This document shows positions 16,295-25,274 of a stretch of DNA of 64,000 nucleotides, one piece after another. Under the pieces are notes generated by a model that had not been told where the DNA came from, ran no database searches, and was given only the letters and a program-made list of their open reading frames with translations. The position numbers and the translations under genes are program-made. Location of the stretch: NCBI GenBank assembly GCA_965227335.1, contig CBDDFV010000012.1, forward strand, positions 372,001 through 436,000. The letters are read 5' to 3'. This DNA is from CBDDFV01 sp965227335 (GTDB lineage Bacteria; Planctomycetota; Phycisphaerae; Phycisphaerales; SM1A02). Numbering within the stretch: position 1 is the stretch's first letter; each line of letters opens with the position of its first letter.

Positions 16295-17347
16295 TTACGC
16301 CCGCTGCTGGTCGCGGACCGACTTCACCATCTCCTCCACGATCTGCGGAAGCGTGTAGGTCAGATCCCAGTCGGGGAAGTGTTCCTTCAGCTTGCGGAGG
16401 TCGGAGTAGTAACAGATGTGGTCGCCGATGCGGTTCTGATCGCTGTACGTCATGTTGGGCTTCTTGCCCGCACAGTCGTGGATCATGTCGACGCATTCGA
16501 GCAGACTCGCGGCGTTGCCCTTGCCGCCGCCGAGGTTGTAGACCTCGCCCGGACGCGGGTTCTGGGCAAAGTGCCAGAACGCGTTGATCACGTCATGGCA
16601 GTGAATCTGGTCGCGGACCTGCTTGCCCTTGTAGCCGAAGATCGTGTACTCGCCCTCGCGCAACGCGACGAGCACGAGATAGTTCAGGAAACCGTGGAGT
16701 TCGACGCCGGAATGCTGCGGGCCCGTCAGGCAGCCGCCGCGGAAGATCCCGGTCTTCATGCCGAAGTACTTGCCGTACTCCTGGGCCATGATGTCGCCCG
16801 CGGCCTTCGACGCGCCGAACAGCGAGTGCAGCGTGTTGTCGATCGAGAAGTCCTCGGCGATGCCGTGCTCGTACGCGGGATCGTCGTAGTCCCACCGCGT
16901 CTCGAGCTCCTTCAGCGGAATGTGGTTCGGGCCGTCGCCGTAGACCTTGTTCGTCGAGACGTGAATGAACACCGCCTCGGGCGTGTGCTGACGACAGGCT
17001 TCGAGCAGGTTCAGCGTGCCGGTCGCGTTGACGTCAAAGTCGTCGTAGGGACGACTCGCCGCGAGATCGTGACTCGGCTGCGCCGCGGCGTGGATGATCA
17101 GGTCGAACGCGTTCGACTGGAACAACTCCTCGACCGCCTTCCGGTCACGGATATCCAGCTCCGTGTGCGTGAAGTTGGCGCACTCCGATTCGAGCCGCTG
17201 CCGGTTCCAGGTGGTGTCGCCCCTGGGACCGAAGAAGTCGGCCCGCATGTTGTTGTCGACCCCCATCACCGGGAAGCCCATGTTGTCGAAGAAGGCGACG
17301 GCTTCGGAGCCGATGAGGCCGGAGGATCCGGTCACGAGGACACGCAT
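16295..17347 (-). CDS. NAD-dependent nucleotide-sugar epimerase, CDP-paratose 2-epimerase-like
   Basis: A 350-residue member of the extended short-chain dehydrogenase family. The start at 17347 follows AAAGGATC, and the N-terminal MRVLVTGSSGLIGSEAVAFF is the Rossmann motif. Further motifs are IHAAAQPSHD, the catalytic serine region HVSTNKVYGDGPN, and the region where Y-x-x-x-K is expected (LFGASKAAGDIM; the tyrosine appears replaced by phenylalanine two residues after leucine, or is shifted). GIFRGGCLTGPQHSGVELHG and the C-terminal YNLGGG and DWDLTYTLPQI fit the CDP-tyvelose/paratose epimerase branch (RfbE-like). It would supply an activated sugar for surface polysaccharide. No other sugar genes are adjacent. 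Confidence 0.75.
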   Translation of the reverse strand: MRVLVTGSSGLIGSEAVAFFDNMGFPVMGVDNNMRADFFGPRGDTTWNRQRLESECANFTHTELDIRDRKAVEELFQSNAFDLIIHAAAQPSHDLAASRPYDDFDVNATGTLNLLEACRQHTPEAVFIHVSTNKVYGDGPNHIPLKELETRWDYDDPAYEHGIAEDFSIDNTLHSLFGASKAAGDIMAQEYGKYFGMKTGIFRGGCLTGPQHSGVELHGFLNYLVLVALREGEYTIFGYKGKQVRDQIHCHDVINAFWHFAQNPRPGEVYNLGGGKGNAASLLECVDMIHDCAGKKPNMTYSDQNRIGDHICYYSDLRKLKEHFPDWDLTYTLPQIVEEMVKSVRDQQRA

Positions 17348-17501
17348 CACGCGATCCTTTCGGGAACTGGCGACCCGGACGCGGGTCGGAACACGGAGAG
17401 TGAGATTCGCCCCGGCGCTATCGGACCGTCGCGGGCCCGGCTTGAGCCGCCTTCGGGCAAGACCCGCCGTTATCCCCAACCCCGACCCCCGCGTCAAGGC
17501 C

Positions 17502-17538
17502 ATGACGCCGCGCTCATCCACCGTGAGCGCGGCGTCAT
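17502..17538 (-). terminator. Strong hairpin downstream of the small secreted-protein gene
   Basis: A perfect 15-bp stem (17502-17516 with 17524-17538, arm ATGACGCCGCGCTCA) with a 7-base loop, 41 bases after the stop at 17579 on the minus strand. There is no clear T-run. It separates that gene from the epimerase gene on the same strand. Confidence 0.7.
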
Positions 17539-17578
17539 CCGGCCTTCCCCTGCTTACCCCCGCCCCCGACCGCCCGGT

Positions 17579-18028
17579 TTACTCCGCCCGCACCCCCTCC
17601 CACACCGACAGGAAGCCCTTCTCGATCGCCAGCGTCGTCCCCGACACCTTGTCGCCACGCATCACCCCCTGGGTGACGTACCGGCCCGAGTTGTCCGCGG
17701 TCACGAAGCCGAAGTGGACGGCGCCCCACACCACATTGACATACCCGTGCTCCATCCGGCAGTCATCGCGGTAGAAGGTCCCCGTCAACTTACCCCGGGC
17801 GTCGTCGATCGCCTCGATCGTCATCGGCCGCAGGTAGGCGGGCGCATCCGGCCCGGGACGGAGATCGACCATCCACGTCCCGATCAGCGGGTCCGGCGAC
17901 ACCGCCTTCGAAGACCCCGCCCCCGGGACCGCCATCGCCGTCGACCCGACGAGACCCGCCGCCGACACGCCCAGCACCACCGCCATCGCGATCGCCAGAC
18001 CGCCCATTGTGCGCACGTTCATACCCAT
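17579..18028 (-). CDS. Small secreted protein, unknown function
   Basis: A 149-residue protein. The ATG at 18028 is preferred over the upstream start because GGAAGGAG lies 7-8 bases before it. A signal peptide covers about residues 1-35 (LAIAMAVVLGVSAAGLVGST, then AMA). The mature part begins with PLIGTWMVDLRPGPDAPAYL and has alternating short beta-strand-like segments (GKLTGTFYRDDCRMEHGYVN, then VVWGAVHFGFVTADNSGRYV). This resembles small lipocalin-like or META-like barrels in which a G-T-W motif opens the fold. No close family is recognised. It stands alone, with a long hairpin downstream. Confidence 0.6.
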   Translation of the reverse strand: MGMNVRTMGGLAIAMAVVLGVSAAGLVGSTAMAVPGAGSSKAVSPDPLIGTWMVDLRPGPDAPAYLRPMTIEAIDDARGKLTGTFYRDDCRMEHGYVNVVWGAVHFGFVTADNSGRYVTQGVMRGDKVSGTTLAIEKGFLSVWEGVRAE

Positions 18029-18151
18029 GACACCGCTCCTTCCGAGGCTCGCGGCCCCGATCCGGGATTCCGACGGTCCACGCCCGTCCACCGCGGACCG
18101 GCCGGCCGTCACTCCCATCTCGAAATCCGCACGGGAAGGGCCAACGAGAAA

Positions 18152-20590
18152 TCAGGAATCGGTGAGAACGGCCTCCGCCCGGGCGACGAGGGCCATGGCC
18201 TGTTCTGACAGATCCGCCGCCGCGACCTCCGTATCCGCGTCGCCGCGCTGCTGCGCACGCGCGGCGTCGTCCGCCGCCATGGCCGCGATGGTTTTCGCCA
18301 GCGCGGCCGCCGCTCTCGCCATGGCCGCGCGGTCTCCCGCGCCGGCCGCGTCGCCTCCCGCCTCGGGCGCGCGCGACGTCGCCAGGGCGGTGCTGAGGTA
18401 GCCCTCGGCGAGGTCCAGTCCCGCCCTGGCCGCGGCCCGGCGGGCGTCGGCGTCGTCGACCGGGGCGATGGCGAGGTACTGGTCGACCAGATCCGCGGCG
18501 AACGCCAGACCCGCCCGCGGCCCCTGGAGTTCGGTGAGGTAATCGGTCGAATTCCGGCCGATCACGAGGGCGAGCCATCGGAGGGCCGGATCGTCGGGGG
18601 CGCCGGCCCACGCGTTGGTCGCCTGCTCCGCCGCGTCGCGAAGCAGCGTCACGCCGGGTTCGAGCTCGCCCGCGCGTTGTCGCCAGTAGCCGTGTCGGAA
18701 GGTGGACCACGCTTGCGCATCGAGCAGGTCGGGTCGCGGTCCGAAGGCGATCAGGAGGCGATCGGCGCGGTCGTCCGCCTCGGCCGCGAACGGGAGCGGA
18801 CCCGCCGCGTCCTCCGTCGCGAGTCGGGCGTCGCATCGCGCCCACAGCGTCCGGATCATCCGGAGGCCGTCGTCGAGTCCGGAGTCCTCCGCCTCGAAGC
18901 GTACGCGGGCGGCGGCGAGGGCGCGGTCCGCGAGTATGGTCGCCGCCGCCGTGTCGCCCCGCTTACGCGCCGTTTCGGCGCGTCGGACGATGGTGTCGAC
19001 GAGTTGCGAGGCGGCGTCCGCATCGGCCGGGGCCTCGGCGAGGACATCGGTCCACAGTTCCTCCGCCCGGGCGTAGGCGTCGGCGCTCGCCTCCACCTCT
19101 TCCGCGTCCGCCCACCATTCGGCGCCCTGCAGGTCGCCGAGATCGACGTACGCCGCGGCGAGGGTCTGTCGCACCGCCGCGTTCGCGTTCGCGACGGGCG
19201 CGAGTCGGTCGAGCGTCTCCACCGCCTCGGCGATGAGCGTCTGTCGCTCCGCGTCGGTCGACGCCGCGTCGATGTCCGCCGCCGCCGTCGCGACGATGCC
19301 GGACGCGACGGCGCCCACGGACGTCGCGGCCTGCAGCGCGGCCCGGAGGTCGGCGAGTTCGGCCTCCGCCGTGTCGATGATCGTCTGTTGCGCCGCTTCG
19401 GCCCGCTCCGCTTCCGCGATCCGCAGGAGCAGGGCGACGGACACGATCGTGGCGAGGGCGAGCAATGCGACGAACCCCGCCGCGCCGATCACGAGCGGGC
19501 GGCGGCGGCGAACGAACGTCGCGAGCGTGTAGCCGGTCGTCGCGGGCATGACCGTCACCGCCTCGCCGCGCCGCCACCGTCGGATGTCGTCGCGGAGCGC
19601 GGCGGCGCTGTGGTATCGGTCGGCGGGCGTGATGGCGCGAGCGACGGCGACGATGCGGCGGAGTTCGTCGGCCCGCAGACCCGCGCTCGGCGCATCGGAT
19701 GCGGCGGCGATGACTTCCTCCAGGACGACGCCGAGGGCGAAGACGTCGCTCCGCGTATCGATCGCGGCCGCCCCCGGGGCGAGTTGTTCGGGGCTCATGT
19801 ACCCGATCGTGCCGACGAGACCGCCCGCCCCGCTCGGCGGGTCCGCATCGGTCGTGAGGCGGGCGACGCCGAAGTCGATGACGCGCACGCGTCCCTCGGC
19901 GTCGACCAGAATGTTGGCGGGCTTGAGGTCGCGATGAATGACGGCCCGCTGATGCGCGTGATGGACGGCGTCGCACACCTCGGCGAAGAGACCGAGGGCC
20001 GCGTCGATCGACATCGCCTCCCGTGCGACGGCGCGAGTGATCGGCGCGGCGTCATCGATGAGGGGCATCACGATGAACGGGACCGCCGTCTCGCCCTGCG
20101 TCACCTCGCCGACGTGGTAGACCGGCGCGACGCCGGGATGTTCGAGCGCGGCGAGGATCTCCGCCTCGCGTTCGAAACGCTCGCGGGCCGCGGCGGACGG
20201 CGTGCGTCCCCGCAGCAGCTTGATCGCCACCGTGCGCCGCGGACGTTGCTGAACGGCTTCGTACACCCGCCCGCCACCGCCCCGCCCGATCTCGCGCACG
20301 ATCTCGTACCCCGGGATCGCATCGGGCGGGGGCGGGTCGGGATCATCGGTCGCGGCGTCGACGATTGTCGTCCGCGCTTCGAGCGCCCGAAGCAGCGTGT
20401 CGCCGTCGACGCGAGGCGGGGTCTCGAGGAAGTCCGGGTCCGCATCGATCGCCACGAGAAGCCGTCGGAGTTCTCTCGCCGTGTCGGGATCGGCGGCGTC
20501 GAGGTGTTCGAGCGTCGACGAACGTTCCGCGGCGTCGGCGGCGCCGAGGGCGTCGAACAGTTCCGCGAGGCGGGCGGGGTCAGCCGGCAT
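18152..20590 (-). CDS. Membrane-bound Ser/Thr protein kinase, second kinase-sigma pair
   Basis: An 812-residue protein starting at ATG 20590, after GAGGAGG, with 11 bases of overlap with the sigma factor gene. An N-terminal helical region (1-90) precedes the kinase domain (about 93-370). The domain has glycine loop GRGGGGRVY, K124 in VAIK, HRDLKPANI with D221, DFG with D239, and SPEQ. One membrane segment follows (PLVIGAAGFVALLALATIVS), then an alanine-rich, coiled-coil-like helical region and a TPR-like remainder to the end. All catalytic residues are present. The domain order matches the kinase at 6205, but the sequences differ clearly outside the kinase core. The partner is presumably the sigma factor encoded just upstream. 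Confidence 0.88.
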   Translation of the reverse strand: MPADPARLAELFDALGAADAAERSSTLEHLDAADPDTARELRRLLVAIDADPDFLETPPRVDGDTLLRALEARTTIVDAATDDPDPPPPDAIPGYEIVREIGRGGGGRVYEAVQQRPRRTVAIKLLRGRTPSAAARERFEREAEILAALEHPGVAPVYHVGEVTQGETAVPFIVMPLIDDAAPITRAVAREAMSIDAALGLFAEVCDAVHHAHQRAVIHRDLKPANILVDAEGRVRVIDFGVARLTTDADPPSGAGGLVGTIGYMSPEQLAPGAAAIDTRSDVFALGVVLEEVIAAASDAPSAGLRADELRRIVAVARAITPADRYHSAAALRDDIRRWRRGEAVTVMPATTGYTLATFVRRRRPLVIGAAGFVALLALATIVSVALLLRIAEAERAEAAQQTIIDTAEAELADLRAALQAATSVGAVASGIVATAAADIDAASTDAERQTLIAEAVETLDRLAPVANANAAVRQTLAAAYVDLGDLQGAEWWADAEEVEASADAYARAEELWTDVLAEAPADADAASQLVDTIVRRAETARKRGDTAAATILADRALAAARVRFEAEDSGLDDGLRMIRTLWARCDARLATEDAAGPLPFAAEADDRADRLLIAFGPRPDLLDAQAWSTFRHGYWRQRAGELEPGVTLLRDAAEQATNAWAGAPDDPALRWLALVIGRNSTDYLTELQGPRAGLAFAADLVDQYLAIAPVDDADARRAAARAGLDLAEGYLSTALATSRAPEAGGDAAGAGDRAAMARAAAALAKTIAAMAADDAARAQQRGDADTEVAAADLSEQAMALVARAEAVLTDS

Positions 20591-21173
20591 CGTCCGCCTC
20601 CTCGTCGCGTTGACGTCGGTCATCGAGTTCACAGAGAAGCCATGCGCGGGCGAATCGCCAGTCGCGTTTGACCGAGCCGCGCGACACGCCGAGCACCTCG
20701 GCGGTTTCGTCGATCGACAGCCCCCCGAAGTAGCGGAGGAGCACCACCTGGGCCTGTCGTTCGTTGACGATCTGGAGGGCGCGAAGCGCCGCGTCGAGCT
20801 CGACGAGATCAATGTCGCCCGTCGGGGCGGACGCGACATCCGGGTGGATCGCTTCGCGTCGACGGTCGCCGCCCCGGCGGGCGCTGCCCCGCTGACGCGC
20901 AAGGTCGACGAGAATCCACCGCATGGTCTGGGCCGCGGCGGCGACGAAGTGCGCGGTGTCGTTGAACGAGAGATCGGCGTCGTCCGACATCCGCAGGTAC
21001 GCCTCGTGGACGACCGCGGTGGGCTGGAGCGTCCCACCGGGCCGGGCGCCGTCACGCATCTGCGCGGCGGCGAGTTGACGGAGCCGGTCGTAACAGCGTT
21101 CGAACAGCGCCTCCTCGCGGGATCGCGGGCGGGCGGCGTCGGCGTCGGGAGCGGGTTCGGGCACGGGGCTCAT
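20580..21173 (-). CDS. ECF-type RNA polymerase sigma factor, second kinase-sigma pair
   Basis: A 197-residue sigma factor. Region 2 includes FERCYDRLRQLAAAQMRDG, TLQPTAVVHEAYLRMSDD and AAQTMRWILVDLARQRGSARR. Region 4 includes IVNERQAQVVLLRYFGGLS and the helix-turn-helix IDETAEVLGVSRGSVKRDW. It belongs to the same group as the sigma factor at 8966, with which it shares the LQPTA...HEA block. It overlaps the kinase start by 11 bases, so the two proteins are made together. A dockerin-tailed protein is encoded divergently, 120 bp away. Confidence 0.9.
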   Translation of the reverse strand: MSPVPEPAPDADAARPRSREEALFERCYDRLRQLAAAQMRDGARPGGTLQPTAVVHEAYLRMSDDADLSFNDTAHFVAAAAQTMRWILVDLARQRGSARRGGDRRREAIHPDVASAPTGDIDLVELDAALRALQIVNERQAQVVLLRYFGGLSIDETAEVLGVSRGSVKRDWRFARAWLLCELDDRRQRDEEADDAG

Positions 21174-21293
21174 TCTGCGGGCGGATTCGCCGGAGGCAAG
21201 GGCTCGGATGTCATCCGTGGGATTTCTCTGGATCGGGCCGTCCCGATTTCGACAATTGAATCAGTCGTACGACGCGACGGAGAGGAGATCACG

Positions 21294-22265
21294 ATGCGTA
21301 GATCACGAGGATCGAAGGCGGCGGTGCTGACGGCCGCGGTCATGTCGACGGCGGCAGCTCACGCCGAGGGTGTTCTGTGGGCGACGTCGCTGACGATCGA
21401 CAACGCGTTCACGCTGTTCACGATTGATCCGGCGACGGGCGCGCAGACCGAGGTCGGCGTGGTCGCCGTGCCGGAGGGCCGGTCGGTCGGGACGATCGCG
21501 TGGTCGCCCGCCCTGGACGCGTTTGTCGGGACCAGCCGCGCGATCGGCGCGAGTGCAAGCGACGGGCTCGCGATCATCGACCCGGTGAACCTGACGCTGG
21601 AGGACCATCTGCTCACCGACGTGCCGAAGTCGATCGGCGCGGTGAGCGGCGTCGCGGTGGATCCGACGACAGGTCAGATCGTGATCACGGTGGGTCCCGG
21701 GGGAACGCTCGAGGATCGGCTGATGGAGGTGACGAGCACGGGTGCGTTCGTGCAGCTCTCGGCGAATCTCGGGCTGGGCGACCGGGACGTGATCGACTAC
21801 AGCGCCGCGAGCGGAGGGTACGTCGCGTGCGATTTCAACGGTCCCGGCGGGCCGACGCCGCGCGTTGCACAATTGATTGATCCCTTCGGCTCCCCGGCGT
21901 TCATCGCGTTGCAGAACCCGCCGAATGACGGGAATCGCGGCGACATCGCGATCGACCCGCGGACGGATGCGTTGTACGTGGTGGGCTTCGGTCCTGAAGC
22001 GGGACAGATCGTGCGGGTGGAGGACGATTCGTACATCCCGCTGCCGGAGGTCGGCGTGCAACTGGCGGGTCTGGCGTTTGTCTCGGCGTCCGTCCCGTGT
22101 GACGAGGATCTGGATGACGACGGCGTCGTGGGCGCGTCCGACCTGGCGATCCTGCTCGCCGCGTGGGGCGTCTGCGACCCGCCGTGCGAACCGGACTTCG
22201 ACGGTTCGGGCGACGTCGGCGCGGCGGATCTCGCGACGCTGCTCGCGGCGTGGGGGGAGTGCTGA
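21294..22265 (+). CDS. Secreted beta-propeller-like protein with dockerin-like tail
   Basis: A 323-residue protein with GAGAGGAG before its ATG and a signal peptide ending AAAHA (residues 1-24). Residues about 25-265 contain repeated short strands of the type LFTIDPATGAQTEVGVV, LAIIDPVNLTLEDHLL and GVAVDPTTGQIVIT. These resemble propeller blades that read out as DPxTG loops. The C-terminus (about 270-323) carries two dockerin-like repeats, DLDDDGVVGASDLAILLAAW and DFDGSGDVGAADLATLLAAW. It is exported and divergent from the second kinase/sigma pair, which makes it a candidate target of that sigma factor. The specific function is unknown. Confidence 0.7.
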   Translation: MRRSRGSKAAVLTAAVMSTAAAHAEGVLWATSLTIDNAFTLFTIDPATGAQTEVGVVAVPEGRSVGTIAWSPALDAFVGTSRAIGASASDGLAIIDPVNLTLEDHLLTDVPKSIGAVSGVAVDPTTGQIVITVGPGGTLEDRLMEVTSTGAFVQLSANLGLGDRDVIDYSAASGGYVACDFNGPGGPTPRVAQLIDPFGSPAFIALQNPPNDGNRGDIAIDPRTDALYVVGFGPEAGQIVRVEDDSYIPLPEVGVQLAGLAFVSASVPCDEDLDDDGVVGASDLAILLAAWGVCDPPCEPDFDGSGDVGAADLATLLAAWGEC

Positions 22266-22280
22266 GCGCGGAAACGAAAA

Positions 22281-22315
22281 CCGCCCGCCGGGTTGCGTGA
22301 ACACGCGGCGGGCGG
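22281..22315 (+). terminator. Hairpin after the propeller-like dockerin gene
   Basis: A perfect 10-bp stem CCGCCCGCCG/CGGCGGGCGG with a 15-base loop, starting 16 bases after the stop at 22265. Its long loop and lack of a T-run make it less typical, but the placement fits a terminator, possibly shared with mscL on the other strand. Confidence 0.65.
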
Positions 22316-22393
22316 AGTCGGAGATGTCTCGGGTTGCAGTTCGAGTCACGCGCGACTGATTCGTCGGGCGTGACCCCCGCGCAACGCGTGGCG

Positions 22394-22828
22394 TCAGTTC
22401 TTGTTGAGTTCGACCAGCTGGTCGCGGATCTCCTCGAGGAGGACTTCCTGTTTCGGGGGCGTCTTGGGGGCCGCCTCTTCCTGCTTCTCGAACCGCTTCT
22501 TGGCGCTGTTCATGATCTTGATGGCGACGAAGATCGCGAAGGCGACGATGATGAAGTCGATCACGATGGTAAGGAACTGGCCGTACCGGATCACCGCCGC
22601 GCCCGCCTCGTCCGCGGCGGCGAGCGATTCGTAACTTCCTTCGCCCAGCAGGATGAACAGATCCGAGAAATCGGCCCCGCCGAGAAAGTGCCCGATCGGC
22701 GGCATCAGGATGTCCTTGACGAAGGACTGGACGATTTTTCCGAACGCGGCGCCGATGATGATCCCGACCGCCATGTCGACAACGTTCCCCTTCATGGCGA
22801 AGTCACGGAACTCTTTGACAAAACCCAT
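22394..22828 (-). CDS. mscL: Large-conductance mechanosensitive channel MscL
   Basis: A 144-residue protein. The start at 22828 gives the family N-terminus MGFVKEFRDFAMKGNVVDMA. The first membrane helix VGIIIGAAFGKIVQSFVKDI is followed by the conserved LMPPIG, a periplasmic loop, and the second helix (FLTIVIDFIIVAFAIFVAIK). A charged C-terminal helix (EEAAPKTPPKQEVLLEEIRD) completes it, all as in MscL. The homopentamer opens under extreme membrane tension and protects cells from osmotic downshock. It appears to be monocistronic. Confidence 0.97.
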   Translation of the reverse strand: MGFVKEFRDFAMKGNVVDMAVGIIIGAAFGKIVQSFVKDILMPPIGHFLGGADFSDLFILLGEGSYESLAAADEAGAAVIRYGQFLTIVIDFIIVAFAIFVAIKIMNSAKKRFEKQEEAAPKTPPKQEVLLEEIRDQLVELNKN

Positions 22829-22987
22829 GGACTGCCTCCACACCCTCAAGACCTGATGTGCGGGCGGTCACGGCGACCGACCCTGGGGCCACCCTTCGTC
22901 CGCCGTTACCCACGCGGCGGAGACGCCTGATCATGCTACTGGATTGTGGTCAGAGATGCGCCCGAAGGGGTCATGCCCGTCCGATGT

Positions 22988-25051
22988 TCACTGGCTCTCG
23001 ACCCACGCCGCGAGGAACACCGAAAGGTCGGCGATATCCACCTTCTCATCGAAGGTGAGGTCGGGCAGACAGCAGTCGGTCGGGCACGGACCCCACGCCG
23101 CGAGGAGCAGGGAGAGGTCCATCGCATTGACGACGCCGTCGCCGCTGAAGTCGGCGGGACCGAACGGCGCGGCGGTCGGGCCGGGCGTTTCGACGGCGCC
23201 GAGGTCGACGATCGCGCCTTGTCCGCAGCCGGTGTCGGGCGCGTCGGGGTTGTCCGTCATGCGCGGCGATCCGTTGCGGTCGAGTGAGGTCGGCTCCGTG
23301 AGATCGCCGTCGCCGTCGAGGTCGAAGAGGTCCCAGAATTGTTTCGCGTTGTTTCCGGCATCGATGCAGGGGGAGCCGGGCAGGGGGGCGTAGGTTGCGG
23401 GATCAATGAGTGCGGGCGCGTCGATGACGCCGGCGCCCGGACCCGTCCATCCGCCGCGCACAAGGGAGGCGAAGACTGTCGCGTCCGCGCCGAACGCCAG
23501 GGTGAGTTCATCGTCGCCGGCGAGGTTATCGACGACCGAGTTCTCGACCGTGATGGCGTAGGTGTCGAGGACGCTGATCGTGGCGTCGGCGTGGGTGTTG
23601 TCGACGATCGTGCAGTTACTGAGTTGTCCGTCGCTGTCGAAGACGATCGCATGGGGGGGCGGGGTCGGACCATCGCCCTCGTTGCCGGCGATCACGCAGT
23701 TGACGAAGCGGACGGCGGTGGTGAAGCCGGCGGTCATGATCGCGGATGCGATTCCGCCCTGGTTGCCGGTGAATGTCGAGTTGACGACAAGGCTTGACGC
23801 ATCGAAGCACGCGGCCCCGGCGGCGGGGGAGCGGTTGTTCTCGAAGCGGCAGTTCAGCATGTCCGCCGCGCCGTGAAACGCCCCTGCTTCGACGCTGGCC
23901 ACGTTGCCGGCGAAGAGGCAGTCGGTCGCGGTGACCCAGGTGTTGCGGGCGTCGACGGCGGCCTTGAACGTGGTGTTGTCGGTGAAGGAGCAGTTCTCGA
24001 GGGTGAGCGACGTATAGAACGCGGTCACGATCACGGCGTGTCCGCTGAAGTCGTGGGCGTCGCAGTCGATCATGACGGTCGCGTCGTTCTGCAGGTACAT
24101 GCCGGGCATGCCGGGCGATGCGCCGGTGAACGTCGTGTCCTCGCACCAGAGGAGGCCCCCGGTGAAGCGAAGCATCGACGGAGCGCCGGGATCAGGCTGG
24201 GCGATGAATGAGCACTGCAGCAGTTCGATCAGCGGCGCGTTGATGATGTCGAGTCGGCATTCATCAAAGACGCAGTTCGCGAAGGTGTAGACGACTTCGT
24301 CTCCCGCCCCGTCGAGGGCGGGCCCGGGATGGGCGTTGAAGACGGTGTCGGTTGCGATGGTGTCGACATCGGCGAGACTGAACGCCACGCACGCGTTGTC
24401 CTCGATCACGCACGCGTCGAGCGTGAGCGCGCCGCCGTGGATGCGGACGGCGGAGTCGTCGGCGATGTTGGCGTGGATGCGGACGTTCCGCAGCGTGAGG
24501 TCGACGTTTGCGGCAAGGATCGCGGCGCCGGAGAGGTCGCCGAGGCCCTCCGCCGACCCGCCGCGAATGGTCACGCCCTCGATCTCGACGGTTCCGGCGG
24601 GGATGGTGATGACGTGCCGCGCGTTGTCGCTGTACGTGGCGGCTTCGGGGAAGAAGTCATCGCCGTCGAGGTCGCCGTTGAGGACGACGGGGAAGAGAAG
24701 GGGATCGGGTCCGTCGCCGCCGGAGCCGTCGGCCCCGCCCGGGTAGCCGCCACGCAGGACGAGGTCGGGGGGGAAGAGGAAGGTGGCGTCGCGGTCGCCC
24801 GAGCCCTCGGGGGCGTCCGCGGTCTGATCGGGGGCGTAGGCGCCGGTGGCGACGCGGATTTCATCGGGGCCGGTGGTGTTCGCCGCGTGATCGAGGGCGT
24901 CGGCGAGGAAGCGATGGGCGGTTTCCCAGCTCAGGCCGTCGCCGCCGGGCGGGGCGGACTCATCCACGTGAATGAGATCGCCGTGGGCGGATGCGGTCAG
25001 GATGATCGCGGCCGCGGCTGAGCCGAGGGAATGCAGGGGACATCTCGCCAT
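22988..25051 (-). CDS. Secreted right-handed beta-helix protein with dockerin-like tail
   Basis: A 687-residue protein. The ATG at 25051 is used; a TTG four codons upstream is possible, and neither has a clear ribosome binding site. The signal peptide is about residues 1-24. The mature start IHVDESAPPGGDGLSWETAH begins a module shared with the genes at 25275 and 33134, followed by EIRVATGAYAPDQ. Long runs of strand-turn repeats follow (LTLENCSFTDNTTFKAAVDA, NCRFENNRSPAAGAACFDAS), as in parallel beta-helix proteins of the pectate-lyase fold. The end carries dockerin-like repeats: DFSGDGVVNAMDLSLLLAAW, and a less regular DLTFDEKVDIADLSVFLAAW. It is probably a surface or extracellular carbohydrate-binding or degrading protein. 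No catalytic residues can be assigned. Confidence 0.72.
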   Translation of the reverse strand: MARCPLHSLGSAAAAIILTASAHGDLIHVDESAPPGGDGLSWETAHRFLADALDHAANTTGPDEIRVATGAYAPDQTADAPEGSGDRDATFLFPPDLVLRGGYPGGADGSGGDGPDPLLFPVVLNGDLDGDDFFPEAATYSDNARHVITIPAGTVEIEGVTIRGGSAEGLGDLSGAAILAANVDLTLRNVRIHANIADDSAVRIHGGALTLDACVIEDNACVAFSLADVDTIATDTVFNAHPGPALDGAGDEVVYTFANCVFDECRLDIINAPLIELLQCSFIAQPDPGAPSMLRFTGGLLWCEDTTFTGASPGMPGMYLQNDATVMIDCDAHDFSGHAVIVTAFYTSLTLENCSFTDNTTFKAAVDARNTWVTATDCLFAGNVASVEAGAFHGAADMLNCRFENNRSPAAGAACFDASSLVVNSTFTGNQGGIASAIMTAGFTTAVRFVNCVIAGNEGDGPTPPPHAIVFDSDGQLSNCTIVDNTHADATISVLDTYAITVENSVVDNLAGDDELTLAFGADATVFASLVRGGWTGPGAGVIDAPALIDPATYAPLPGSPCIDAGNNAKQFWDLFDLDGDGDLTEPTSLDRNGSPRMTDNPDAPDTGCGQGAIVDLGAVETPGPTAAPFGPADFSGDGVVNAMDLSLLLAAWGPCPTDCCLPDLTFDEKVDIADLSVFLAAWVESQ

Positions 25052-25274
25052 CGCAACGACCAACGTACATCGACTGCCATCGATTACGAGATGAATTCGG
25101 GGATCGTCACGGGAACGGGTCGGGATTCCCGTCTGGGGCGACGGGATGGTGGGGGACTGGGCGAGATGGGGCGGATGGGCGACGAGCTGACGCCCGGGGA
25201 CCGGTCGATCCTCGGGCGTATGACCGCGTGGCGGGATGATCGTCGCGGACGGTTCGCGCCCTCATCCGACGGCG

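Noticed and set aside
9563..21273. Octamer CGTACGAC at 9563-9570 and 21266-21273, near both sigma genes
   Set aside because: Its distance and orientation relative to the sigma and exported-protein starts differ between the two sites, so chance is the simpler explanation.
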